A stretch of DNA of 64,000 nucleotides. It comes from Panagrolaimus kolymaensis (lineage: Eukaryota > Nematoda > Chromadorea > Rhabditida > Panagrolaimidae). Positions 26,755 to 37,300 of this stretch are shown here, in pieces. The notes below the pieces were generated by a model, which was not told where the DNA came from, searched no databases, and worked only from the letters and a program-made list of their open reading frames with translations. A program made the translations under genes and the position numbers. The DNA lies in NCBI GenBank assembly GCA_028622995.1, contig JAJQJQ010000008.1:6262001-6326000 (forward strand). Reading direction: 5' to 3'. Position 1 is the stretch's first letter, and the number at the start of each line of letters is the position of its first letter.

Positions 26755-28253
26755 TTAATTATAAGGATCAGAAAAATGTCCGGTGTGAAATCGATCGGTT
26801 GCATAAAAATCAGCTCGAATTGGTCTTTCACTAAAATATCGATTATTCAAATCAGCATAAGCTCGAATGGCGGATGCTTTATTTGGATAATCTACAAATA
26901 CTCGAACTTGATCATGTGCTTCTTCAGCATTTGGATCTCGATGAAGGATTAATTTTTTGATTACTCCATATTGACTTAATTCAGGCCGAAGTTCATTATC
27001 ATAATCTTCAGGGATGTCATTAATCGTATAAATATTCTTAAATTTAGCAGTAAAGTAAATATTTTTGGAATAAAAGTTTAACTCACTCGAAGCATAAGAA
27101 CATGAGTGATGGGGCGTTGGAAGTTTTCAGGGTTTAATCCTACCGATCTCATAACTTCATCCACTTCGCTAACAATCTTTCCAGCTTGTCCACCTTTCTT
27201 TTCAACTTTGAGTGCTGAACTCATGCCTTGTCCATGTTTGCCTAAGCCTGAACCAAAGGTATATCCCATTTTAGCCATAATATTTGCTGCAACATCCGTT
27301 CCTGAAACCGCGTCTTTTTCGAGTTCAGGCGAAGGTGAGCGTTCTCTCTCATTTTGGCCATCAATAATTTCATTTTGAATTAATCTTTCTAATTTAATGT
27401 CATCAATATCATCGCCAAATTGGGGGTTACAATTAATACTAAAACATTTAAAATAAAAATGAATTCATGAAAGCAAAAGTTAAACCTTTTCATAAATTCG
27501 GCATATGAATTTGGTTTGGATGGATTATATTCATCAATAATATGAACTTCATCAAATAAAAATTCAGTATCTTCTCGAACATCCAATGGAATAACGGGAA
27601 CTGTTTTAATTTGAGATACATCAACTTTATGTGCTTTCAAAATTGGTGGTCGAAAAGATGCATTCTGGAAGAGCAAATAATAAATTAAAATTGCAACAAC
27701 TTGGAAGTTGAATTATTATTACCTTTATTTTTTCTTCCAATTCTAATTTCTTTTGCATAACTTTATTTTTAATTTCATTGAAATCAAATGTTGACGAACT
27801 ATTCGATTGTTGTGGAAAGGGAGGAGGTGGAACAGAAAAGTTTGAAGTTGATGGTTCTAGTGGGCTTGTAATTCCAGATGAATAAATTGTTCGAAGGGTT
27901 GATGGGGCGGCTAAAAACTCAATATTATTTCTCAGTTTTAAAGGTTTATTAAATATGATACGAACTTGTTCTTGGTTGAATGGGTTTCGATCCCTGAAAA
28001 ATTAAAAGTTCAAAAATAAATCACAAAGAAAGTTAACAACATACTTTTGCCAATAAAGTTCTTGGTGCAAACATATTAGATCCTGCATAACCTTTATCTA
28101 AAAAACAATTTATCAATAATAATTATAAATAAAAAGTGAATCAAATAAACCTTTATCTCTATTAGAATCATAATTCGATTCAGAAGTGTTTCTGCCATTA
28201 GGCGAATGACGTCCTCGCTTTACTGTGGGTTCAATATCATCGTATAATGACAT
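26755..28253 (-). CDS. rbm-17: splicing factor SPF45/RBM17 homologue
   Basis: Exons: 28253..28151, 28097..28045, 27993..27723, 27664..27486, 27438..27087 and 27036..26755. The protein starts MSLYDDIE, the SPF45 N-terminus. A Pro-rich stretch (VPPPPFPQQ) and a conserved HKVDVSQIKTVPVIPLD block follow. The G-patch is NIMAKMGYTFGSGLGKHGQG, and the C-terminal U2AF-homology motif runs VLMLRNIYTI to VRVFVDYPNKASAIRAYADL, then NNRYF. SPF45 acts in 3' splice-site choice during spliceosome assembly, reading ULM peptides through its UHM. One uncertainty: exons 1-2 as written give a sum one nucleotide off frame. Using the earlier donor after codon 10 (GTAAAG) restores frame but changes the exon-2 reading. 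The exon 3-6 part is secure. Confidence 0.9.
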
Positions 28254-29963
28254 TTAAAAAAAATTAAAATATAAAAAATTAGCAATGAAGTTTTATAATT
28301 ATTAAAAAAACAAAGAAAAGATTTTTCAGTTTTCCAATAAGCAAACCAAAAATTTTATAAACTTTTTTGATAAATATTCATTGGCTTTCTATAACGTTTC
28401 GCCATATTTAATGAAAAAAAATTATTAGAAGTTAAAATAGGCCTTCAAGAGTTGCAAAAGCTCGGCAATTGTCATTTTTTTGGTACTTCAAATAAATAAT
28501 AAAAATTGAAGACGAAGACCAAATTGGGTAATTTTTTTCGTATTTCAACAGGTTCAAAGGCTACAAAATGCTGGCCAATTTTTCTTTAATTTTTTTTATG
28601 AAAACATTCAATACAAAAAGATGAGGTTGTAATATACATTTTAAAACTATTTTCTTTAATTAAAATAATTCGGGGATAAATTCACTATGTGCACACCAGT
28701 AACTACTGTATTTTCTCAGAAAAGTCTCTTTCAATTAATTGGATCCTCTTTCATTTTATCGGGTAAGAAAGCAATCAAAGTCTTTTTTCACATTTAACTT
28801 TTTTATTGAGAACCACAATTAATTTTCTTTTTTGGAAAAATGTATTAGCATGTTTTTTTTTTGAAAATTTTGAAATCCAAAAGGAGAGACCGGATTTGCG
28901 ATGATGGAGAATTTAAATAGTGTAAGGTAAAGACAAATTTTGACAACGTGGTGAATCAAATGTATTTTTTAAATTATTAATTTACGTTTATTTAAACAAC
29001 AAAATAGAAATGTGGGTCAAAAATAACTGCAATCAAAAAGATGAAAATCTCATTCAAATCCATCCAAAAAATATTTGTTCTTCCAAATGATTGGACCTTG
29101 CTTACTTACTCAAGTGTTTTGTTTGAGGCGCACAAAGTCAGTTGGATAAGAAAATGAGACAAACTATCATTTGTTATCTATGTAAAAAAAATAAACATTG
29201 ATTTTGTAATCGACGACAAATAAAAATTTAACGTTTTTTTTATTTTCAGTTTGATATAAGCAAATACATAAAAATATCGCAAGTTTTAAACTTAAAATTG
29301 GAAATTATCATAATTATCGAAGATTATATTATAGTTTTTAAACTAAATGAACAGAATTTTTTGTTTTGTTTTGTTTCTTTTCACAAAAAACATAACATTT
29401 TTAGTTTTGATTTATTTCAAACACTGAACCTTTAAACTTGACTCCCTTTATTTCAGAGAATAAACGAGTCTCAAGCTTTTTTGGAAGTTCGAGAATTGCA
29501 TATTTTGATTTGAATTGTTCAAACTTGTTTTGTTTTTGTTTGGGGGAGCTTATTTCATAATTTAAGGATTTGCATTTTATTAATAAAAAAAACATATGAA
29601 ATGAGTTTGAAACCTTCGAGAACCACAAAAAATGTATATAATGTTTTTATCGCTAACAGCTGAAGTTAGAATTTTTTATTATTCAATGATTATTCGAGGA
29701 AGAAGAGTGACAACAACAAAAAAACGATAGATAGTTTAGTATCAGAATTTTTTTGATTTAAAATAAGCGTGATATTTTTATTTTTTTCGGAATTGTAAAA
29801 AATAATAAACTTTGAAAACAATTATTTGTTTAAAAATTTTTTCAATTTTAAACCCGAGTATCCAAATTATTTTCTTAATTTCTTTGTTTTAAATGTCCGC
29901 GATTTTTATTAAATCTAATAAACGTTGATCCCAATTTTTTTAGCAAATTCTTTTCCACCAAAT
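28254..29963. other. intergenic, no firm gene
   Basis: RBM17 and the lipase are divergent here, 1.7 kb apart. A minus-strand ORF at 29401-29628 has a protein-like tail (KYAILELPKKLETRL) but no confirmed partner exons. A TTTTTTTAG acceptor sits 22 bases before the lipase ATG. Confidence 0.45.
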
Positions 29964-31040
29964 ATGCATCTAAAAATATTTTCAACGCTTTCATTTATTT
30001 TCTTCGCAACAATTTTTCCTTCGATTGCGGCAGATTTTTCATTAAATTTTAAAAATTTTGTTCGAAAAATTTATGGCCAAAGCGCTTTAACCCAACTTGA
30101 AAGACCTGATATGGGTCTTGGATTAAGTGGAAGTTTTGGTGGAAGAAATTTTGATACCGATATTATTCGAAATGACGTAAGTCAACTTTTCTATTGAATA
30201 AGATTAAATTGAAATTATTTTTAGCCAATAATATTCGTCCATGGCGCCGCTCAAAGAGCAGGAAATTTTATTGGAAATTATTTTTATTTTCTTGGTAAAG
30301 GTTATAACGCCGCTGAACTTTATGCAACGACTTATGGCGATGGCGGAGTAACACCAAAACAATTTAAAACATTAGCTTGTGATGATGTAAAACAAATGCG
30401 AGCAATGATTTTAGCGGTAAATGCATATACAAATCGAACCGTGGATATTATAGCTTTTGCTGAAGGAGTTCCAATTGCACGAAAAGCTATTCTTGGTGGA
30501 GCTTGTGTTGACACTAAAGAAACTTTAGGAACTTCGATGACTGCAATGGTTGATACTTTTATTTCTGTTGCTGGAGTTGGATATGGTAAAGAATCGTGCA
30601 ATCCACAACAAGGTGGATGTAATTTGAATAATGGATTTATTTGTACTTCAGCTTTTATGGTAAGTAACTGCCAAGAATCTTACCACCAAAAGAAATCTGC
30701 TTTAACCCTAAAATTTCTTTTTTTCTTAATTCCTATCCATTTTTTCTAGACCGATGTAAACAATGGTGCAGCCCGATATGAAGGCCGTTATTCCTATTAC
30801 ATTTATTCTGATCCCGATCGAGAAAATGGACAAACATGTTGCACACATCTTTGCTCAGAGCTTAAAAATGCTAATGGTTTTTCACGTCAAACAAATATGT
30901 TGCATGATAGTACCATAGCATTAACAAATGATTTACAACTTTCCATGCTTCAATCAAATGGACGATATAATGGCAGCAGTTTATATCCAACGACAAATTA
31001 TGGTTTTGGAATTAATGCTATGATTCAACCCATTGGTTAA
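29964..31040 (+). CDS. class-2 lipase (lips family), probable pseudoenzyme
   Basis: Three exons (29964..30176, 30225..30659, 30750..31040) give 312 residues. Residues 1-22 are a signal peptide (MHLKIFSTLSFIFFATIF, then PSIA). The alpha/beta-hydrolase oxyanion block is PIIFVHGAAQRAGN. The nematode lips hallmark ARKAILGG is present, but the nucleophile elbow before it, normally G-x-S-x-G, reads A148-F-A150-E-G152. The catalytic serine position is therefore alanine and the first glycine is also changed. A late LHDST...Q.SML block matches where the family carries its histidine, and paired cysteines (TCCTHLC) are kept. The frame is intact across all exons, so it is not a simple pseudogene. I infer a secreted lipase-fold protein without esterase activity, perhaps lipid-binding. 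The downstream ATG is preferred to the one at 29925 because a splice acceptor lies between them. Confidence 0.88.
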
Positions 31041-31453
31041 ATATACTATTTTATGTATCGAAAAAAATTTAGTTAAAAAATTGTACATATCTTTTTTCTT
31101 TTTTTAAATCAAAAAACAACCAAATTGTTGGCTTTTAATTTGCATACATAAATATATCAAAGCTTTATTATTGAATACAAAATTTTGCAACTGTATGCAT
31201 TCCACTAATTTTCAATCATACTAACACCACAGAAAAAAAATAAGTATTCAAAACTAATGTATATAACTTCTGCTTTACTAATTTGATACTCATACGCTTA
31301 AATTATTACAATCGTTTTTCTTTTTTCTAATTACATTATTGGTTTTGTTTTTTTATAATAGCCTTACTTTTTTTCGTAAATGCAGTTACTATCAGTTAAT
31401 ATAATTTGCATTTAAATATTTCTTTTTTCTTTTGTTTTGAATCAATCTTTCAG
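31041..31453. other. lipase 3' flank
   Basis: AT-rich sequence after the lipase stop, with AATTAATTT and ATAAATA motifs. No upstream tetraspanin exons were found here, which matters for the next two entries. Confidence 0.5.
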
Positions 31454-31609
31454 GGATGTTATGAAAAAATTCGTGAATCAGTTCAAGAACTATCAAGTCA
31501 TTTTAAAGTTGTTATGTGGACTGCAATATTCATTGCATTGATACAGGGTTTTGGTATAGCCGTTGCTTTTTGTTTATGTAATTCTATTAATGGAGACGAG
31601 TATTATTAA
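31454..31609 (+). pseudogene. orphan terminal exon of a tetraspanin (copy A)
   Basis: A TCTTTCAG acceptor is followed by an open stretch reading GCYEKIRESVQELSSHFKVV, MWTAIFIALIQGFGIAVAFC, LCNSINGDEYY and stop. This is the end of a tetraspanin: the last large-loop cysteine after Gly, a helix, TM4 with Gly residues and a Cys-rich inner edge, and a short tail ending in Tyr. CD63-type proteins look closely alike here. I could not find exons for TM1-3 or the CCG motif on this strand between the lipase and this exon. It is either a relict or the end of a gene with distant exons upstream of the lipase. The reading frame is undamaged. Confidence 0.55.
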
Positions 31610-31755
31610 AATCTGAAAAATAAATGGCAAACTTTGTTTAAAAAAAGCTTATTGTAATTTTGTTGTTTTTTCTTTAAACTTGTTATTTCTTATTTTATTG
31701 TTGATGACTTCTTAAAAATTCCGTAAAAATAACTTTTGTTTGATTAAAAATTTAG

Positions 31756-31878
31756 GGCTGCCGCGAATTTTTATTTTTTGAAAATAATGTTAGAATCTCT
31801 GTTGTACTTGGATGGATTTTTGTTTTACCTTTTATTCAGGTTTGTGGAATCATAGCTACATTGCTGCAATTAAAATAA
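31756..31878 (+). pseudogene. second orphan tetraspanin-like terminal exon (copy B)
   Basis: A TTTAG acceptor is followed by 41 codons in the same phase as copy A: GCREFLFFENNVRIS, then a hydrophobic span VVLGWIFVLPFIQVCGIIAT, then LLQLK and stop. It again begins Gly-Cys and has a TM4-like helix, but shares little other sequence with copy A. Same phase, same order and only 146 bp between them suggest a tandem pair of alternative or decayed last exons. Evidence for function is weak. Confidence 0.4.
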
Positions 31879-32146
31879 GCATTTCAGATTCTTTGTTTCA
31901 TCCTTGGATATAAATTTTATAAAAAGATTGAAGAAGATTTATTGTATTTGTATTGAAAAAAAGTTGAATAAAAGCACATTTTTGAGAATTCATAAATGGG
32001 AAGCTTTCCTAAAATAATGCAGTTACTAAACATCATAAAAAGTTTTTACATTTCGTTACAGCCTCATACACAATATTAAGTGAACATAAGTACTTTATTA
32101 CAAAAAAAGATAAACAACATTAAATATACAAAATAATAAAACATTT

Positions 32147-32605
32147 TTACATATCTTTCATAATAAAATAAAGATCGGCAATGAAGACAATTGTTCCAAG
32201 AATCAAACCAGCAATAACACTCCCTGTCACATCCAAACTTGGTACCATCATAGGTGCACCATAATAAGCAAAAGTAAAAGCTCCACCAACAGTTATCAAA
32301 GTATTGAAAACAGCAGTTCCTTGTTTATTCATTTCTTTCCAAATTTGTCCATATTCATCTTCTTTCAAACGTTTTTCACCAGCAACATTTTTAACCATTT
32401 CATTATATGCTTTACGTTCCTATAAATATAAAAAACATTTTTATATATGAAATAAAAAACTTACTTGAACTTCGCGAAGTTTTAACTTTCTTTCTTCAAG
32501 AGCTTTCTTTGCTTCTTCAGAAATTACAGGTTCTGGTTTTCTATGAATTGCTTTTGATCGATGTAGTTGTAAGAAAGCAGCATAATCTTCATCCACTGAT
32601 GCCAT
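32147..32605 (-). CDS. Vma12/TMEM199-like membrane protein
   Basis: Two exons (32605..32465, 32419..32147) encode 137 residues. The N-terminal half is charged and helical (EEAKKALEERKLKLREVQER). The C-terminal half has two membrane helices: TLITVGGAFTFAYYGAPMMV and VIAGLILGTIVFIADLYFIM. Two C-terminal spans with a GAFTFAYYG-type first helix and an ADLYF-type end match the Vma12/TMEM199 family of ER factors for V-ATPase V0 assembly. The protein is shorter than human TMEM199 because the N-terminal domain is reduced. It is divergent from the HACD gene, another ER protein. Other small two-TM ER families cannot be ruled out. Confidence 0.65.
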
Positions 32606-32842
32606 TTTTATTGAACAAAAAATATTAAAAATAAGTTTGACAGATATTTAAACAAAGTTGAAACATTAAAATTCAATCTTCGAGTCTTCGACTAAAAAAA
32701 AGTCAGCAAAAATCTCATCGCGAAGGATTATGCGCAAGTGTGAATTTGGTGGATTTTTTCTTTGAAGTTTATAGAAACTTGAAAACATTGGACGTTGGTT
32801 AATTCGTTTAGAATTTAAACTTTTGATGTTAAAAATTAACAT
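32606..32842. promoter_or_regulatory. divergent promoter, Vma12-like / HACD
   Basis: Only 237 bp separate the two outward-facing start codons, so both genes must be driven from here. The segment is GC-richer near 32705-32735 (CTCATCGCGAAGGATTATGC). Co-expression of two ER membrane proteins is a reasonable inference. Confidence 0.55.
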
Positions 32843-34354
32843 ATGTCAACAACAAATCCATCACCCTTCGTTTATTGGGCTCAAGATAATGATAAAATTT
32901 TTCTTCGAGTCGATTTAAGAGATGCTAGTGTAAGCCTTTTTTTGAAGTTCATACTTTGATCCCGTGAATATATTTTCCAGGATGTAAATGTTTCATTAAA
33001 CAACAAAAAGCTTCAATTTGATGCAACTGGACATAGTGGACAAGAAAAAAAGCAATATAAATTTGAGCTCAATCTTGCAGCTGATGTCAAAGTGAGTACT
33101 CTTTTATTGTTATCATCTCAAACTTTTGAATGCTTTAGAGTGAACCAAATTTGAAGACGACCGGCTCTCAAGTTGAAATTGAATTGATTAAAGTTGATTC
33201 AGAATTTTGGACAAATTTAATTCAAGAATCAAAAAGACCACATTGGCTAAAATTTGACTTCAATCGATGGAAAGATCCGGATGGATCAGATCATGAAGTG
33301 GCTGATGAAGATATAATTGTATGTTATGCTTTTAATTATTCATATGAAAAGATGAAATTTTTTAGTCATCAGAAGATAAAATTAAAGAATGGGCTAAAAG
33401 ATATAGTGGTACACTTCCTGAAGAAAACAGCAGTGAAAAATTCTCAATGGATTTCTGTAAGTTTTGTAACATGTACCTGCAAAAATATGCTCTTTGTATT
33501 AATGATTACAAAAATTGTAATCAATGAAAGACATAATTTATCAAAAACCGTTGTTTTATGTTTTTATACACGAGAAAATGAAAAGTTTTTCAGTGATGGC
33601 ATTTTATATTTTTGCTTTCAATGTTCTTATGTTCCTTGCTCATTTTTATATCCTTGCATGTTTAACTTCTGGATATCATTCAAAAGGTTCTTGTAAGTTT
33701 AACATAGCTGCTTCTTTCCTTTTTAAGATCGATCTTTGTTGTTTTTAGTATACTTCAAATCATTTTGGCAAGATCGTCGCTTGGGATTTTATGCATGTAC
33801 AGCTTTACAATACATCGATGTTCTTCATGGTTTTCTTGGCATTACAAAATCTGGATGGTCTACTGGTATTATTCAAGTCACAGGTCGATTGGTTATGTTC
33901 GCCATAATAGATAATTGCCATATTCTCCACGATTCAACGTCAACTTTTTTGTTAATGTTCGTGTACTTTTTGGTAGAACAATTTAGATATCCATATTATG
34001 CTGTATCTGCTCTTGGTATTGAACTTTATATCCTTACTTGGTTACGCTATACAATATGGATTGTTCTTTATCCATCTGGACTCGTGCTTGAAGCAATTTC
34101 GATTATTCGTTCAATCCCTTATTATTATGAAAGTGGGAAATGGTCCATTGCTCTTCCTAATTCACTGAATTTTTCTTTCAACTTCGGCATTTTTCTTGCT
34201 ATTTTTGTGACTACAATGTTTCCTAAAAGTTAGTTAACCTTTTCTAATACATTTAAATCTTAATGGACATTTTTTAGTTGCACACACTTTGCTCACTCAT
34301 ATGCGACGTCAACGAACTAAGAAATTTGCAAACAAAAGCAAGAAACAACTATAA
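32843..34354 (+). CDS. hpo-8: 3-hydroxyacyl-CoA dehydratase with CS domain (HACD3-like)
   Basis: Seven exons (32843..32929, 32981..33091, 33139..33318, 33366..33456, 33594..33692, 33749..34228, 34278..34354) give 374 residues. Residues 1-100 are a p23/CS domain (PFVYWAQDNDKIFLRVDLRD to HWLKFDFNRWKDPDG). Residues about 170-360 are the multi-span dehydratase. The catalytic Tyr and Glu of the PHS1/HACD family are present as Y297 and E304 in LYPSGLVLE, seven residues apart as expected. The C-terminus is basic (RRQRTKKFANKSKKQL), which suits ER retention. The enzyme removes water from 3-hydroxyacyl-CoA in very-long-chain fatty acid elongation in the ER; HACD3 proteins carry the extra CS domain. 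The name hpo-8 is given as the likely nematode orthologue. All frames join cleanly. Confidence 0.93.
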
Positions 34355-37300
34355 CATCATGAAGCTTCTATATATTTTATAATGTTTACTTGCTTGTATT
34401 TAGTACTTTTTGTTTGTTTGTTTGTTTAAGATAATTTATTATAATTTATTATTTCTTAAATATTACTGTAATGTACTATGTTTAAAATGTTTTTTGTTTT
34501 CTAAATAAAGTTTTTAAAGCCAAAAAATATGTAAAACAAAAAGAATTTTTGGAAGCTAAAATTTGCGTTTATCACAAGAAAAAAAAAGTGAAACAATGAA
34601 ATTATTGAACCGAGGTGGTTGGCTTTTTTCTTTATTAACGAAGCCAAATTATTATCGATGCAAAAGCATAACAAGCCACATTTTTGGCGCATAATTGACG
34701 ATGATGTTTTTAAAGCATAGCTTTTTATGCCATTATGCTTGCTTTGATACGGTAACGGTGTAAGATGCTTGCTTGTTTGTATGAGAAAATATGGAATGGA
34801 AAGTTTTGCAATATTAAAGATATACTAAGCAGCTTTTATTTTCATGGAAGCGGTATTAATGGAAAGATTACTGGTTTATAGCTTCACAATTTTAAAAAAA
34901 TCCACATTTTCTCATCCTTTTTTGTCTCTAATGTTTTTTTAATGTCCATCACTTTTTGAAGATGCCATTAAGAGCAATAAAGAGAATACTGTATTTCCGT
35001 TTCCAAATACTTATTTCTTTTGTACCTTTTGTTTTATTTTCCCATGACTTTCACTTTTTTCTTTTTGATTACATTTAAAAAAACAAAGCTATCTTTATTT
35101 TTTCTTAATTCACTCATAATAATTTTCCCTCCTCGTCGAATGAGTTAATTTGTTCCATTTCCAAGGTTGTGTGAGTGTGAAAATGCGCATTTTTTTTTCA
35201 ATTCAAAAATAAAAGAATGTCCTGAACCTGAAAGAATGAATGAAAAAGAGTAGTAGTCAATTGAAATGAAATTATTCTCGTCGGCTTCCCCTTATTCTTT
35301 CTTATTCCTTCTTTTTTACTTATTTTTCCGATCACTTCCTTTAAACAATGAAAGTTCTTTTTGCATTTCCTTCTTGAATGGAAGATCTCGCCTTGATCTA
35401 ACCAAAAAAATAATGGCATTTTGTTTTTTAATTTTTCATTCTTCCGCTTTCCATCCAACCATCTTCTTCTTCTCGGATTCTTGTATAAAACAAAATTAAA
35501 GCAACCACTTTTCAAGTGAATCATTTGTCGGAATTATGAAGAAAAAAAGGTGATGACCATGAAAAACAAATAATAATAATAATCATTATCGTTGTTCGCT
35601 GCCTTTTGGAAAATCTCATTAATGAGGTTTTTCAAGATGGAAGTGGCCTCAATTAAAAAGACAAAAAAGCTACTTGTTGAAATTATATGAAGATATAATT
35701 TTTAGGCTACATGTTACTCGGGATTACTGTAATTTATTCCCAAACTAGATTCGAACAAGTTTCTATGATGATTAACGTAAAATAAAATGAGAGTATTTGG
35801 TAGTCAAGAAAAATATCCAATACAAATTCAACGAAATTTGCAATCCAGGTGCCATCGTAGCCCAATTAATGTTATCCCAAAAACAAATCATATTCATCTT
35901 TCAAGAAAACACCTTTGAAGTTCAAATAAAAGCTGCTTCCGAGCAAATTAGTTTTCATCCTTTTGAAATCTGAACTTTCTTTCTCAGGCAAGAAAAAAAG
36001 GTTGCGAATGTAACGCTTTTTACTTGATCATTGAATCGGAAATCTTTTATTTTTTCTTGCTTGTACCAACAATCTTTTGTTTCAAACATTAGTGTCAAAT
36101 CATCATCATGCAAATTAATCCTATATAACAAGTCAACTGAGCCCATAATTATGCTTTGACTTACACACATACTCAAATTAACTTCCTCCTTTTTGGTCAG
36201 CCTCATTCTCTTGTGCTTGCATTATTGCATCGATGTTGATGATGATGCCGTGACTAATTAGGTTCTTTGTTCATCGTTCAAATATTTCCGTTTTATTATT
36301 TTTTTTGGCGATAGTTAAATTAATTTTTGTAGTTTTTGAACCATTACTAAATCAAAAAAAGAATGCAGTTTTGTTATTTGGAAGTTACCCCTAAAAGCTA
36401 CGGTAATCAAATGAAAAATTATGGAAGTTTAAAACATTTTAAAACTTTTCACTAACGCCAAAATCACAAAAGAAATACTCTCCAAAGTGGCTTTTTTGGG
36501 AAGAGTTATAATTCTTTTTTCCCTTGATCACATTAAACGGCCTAATTTGGGAGCGTTTATTTCTTTCATACTTCTTTATTTTCTCTCACGGGCAAAAACA
36601 AAAAATAGCTCGTTTCCCATATTTTTTTATTGTTGTGATCTCTAAAAAAGGCAAAGACATTATCACAGGAGAAAAAAAAAGTAGCTCACATTATAATTTC
36701 TGGAATCAATATACTTTTTAAAAAGTTTTTTCTTCCTTTTTAATCGGGTGTGTTGCAGTATATTTTTTCTTTTGTTTCTTTTTCCTTATATTACTATAAA
36801 AAATTTTTTTTCTTGGATTCATATCAAGCAATGATTTCTCATTGATGTCGATTTTACAATTCCCAATCATAATTCCTTTGCCCTTATTTGACTTTTCTTT
36901 TTCACCTTTCTCTCTTTTCTTGCTTCCGCTTTTGTAATTTCTTTTGTCCTTTCTTGAACTTTTCTCTCTCATCAGTTCTTTAAAAAAATTGCATTCCCTT
37001 TTATCTTTTGCCGTGTCATAAAAAAAACTAACTCTCCAAAAAAGCCACCCGCAGCGATGTAAATCATGTTTACCTGGATTTTAAGAGTTCATCTTCAACG
37101 GCACCAAATAAGAAAAAAAATGCCAATAAGAAAAGAAAAGAAAGAACTGTTGCGCAAAATTTCGCACGATAATTTAAGCTCGGAATTGAGTGCCGTTATT
37201 TTATTTTACTTTTTTTCAAAAACCATTGTTTTTTTTTATTGTTTCAAGAAAAAGTCAGTCGGAAACACACAAATTTTAAGTGAATAAAAAAAGGTAATTT

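Noticed and set aside
31000..31609. Lipase spliced onto the tetraspanin exon to give a membrane-anchored form
   Set aside because: A donor-like GTTAAA overlaps the lipase stop, but joining it to either tetraspanin exon puts them out of frame.
35955..36206. 83-codon minus ORF in the BarH upstream gap
   Set aside because: Composition is fairly even but there is no domain, no splice partner and no start context; kept as noncoding.
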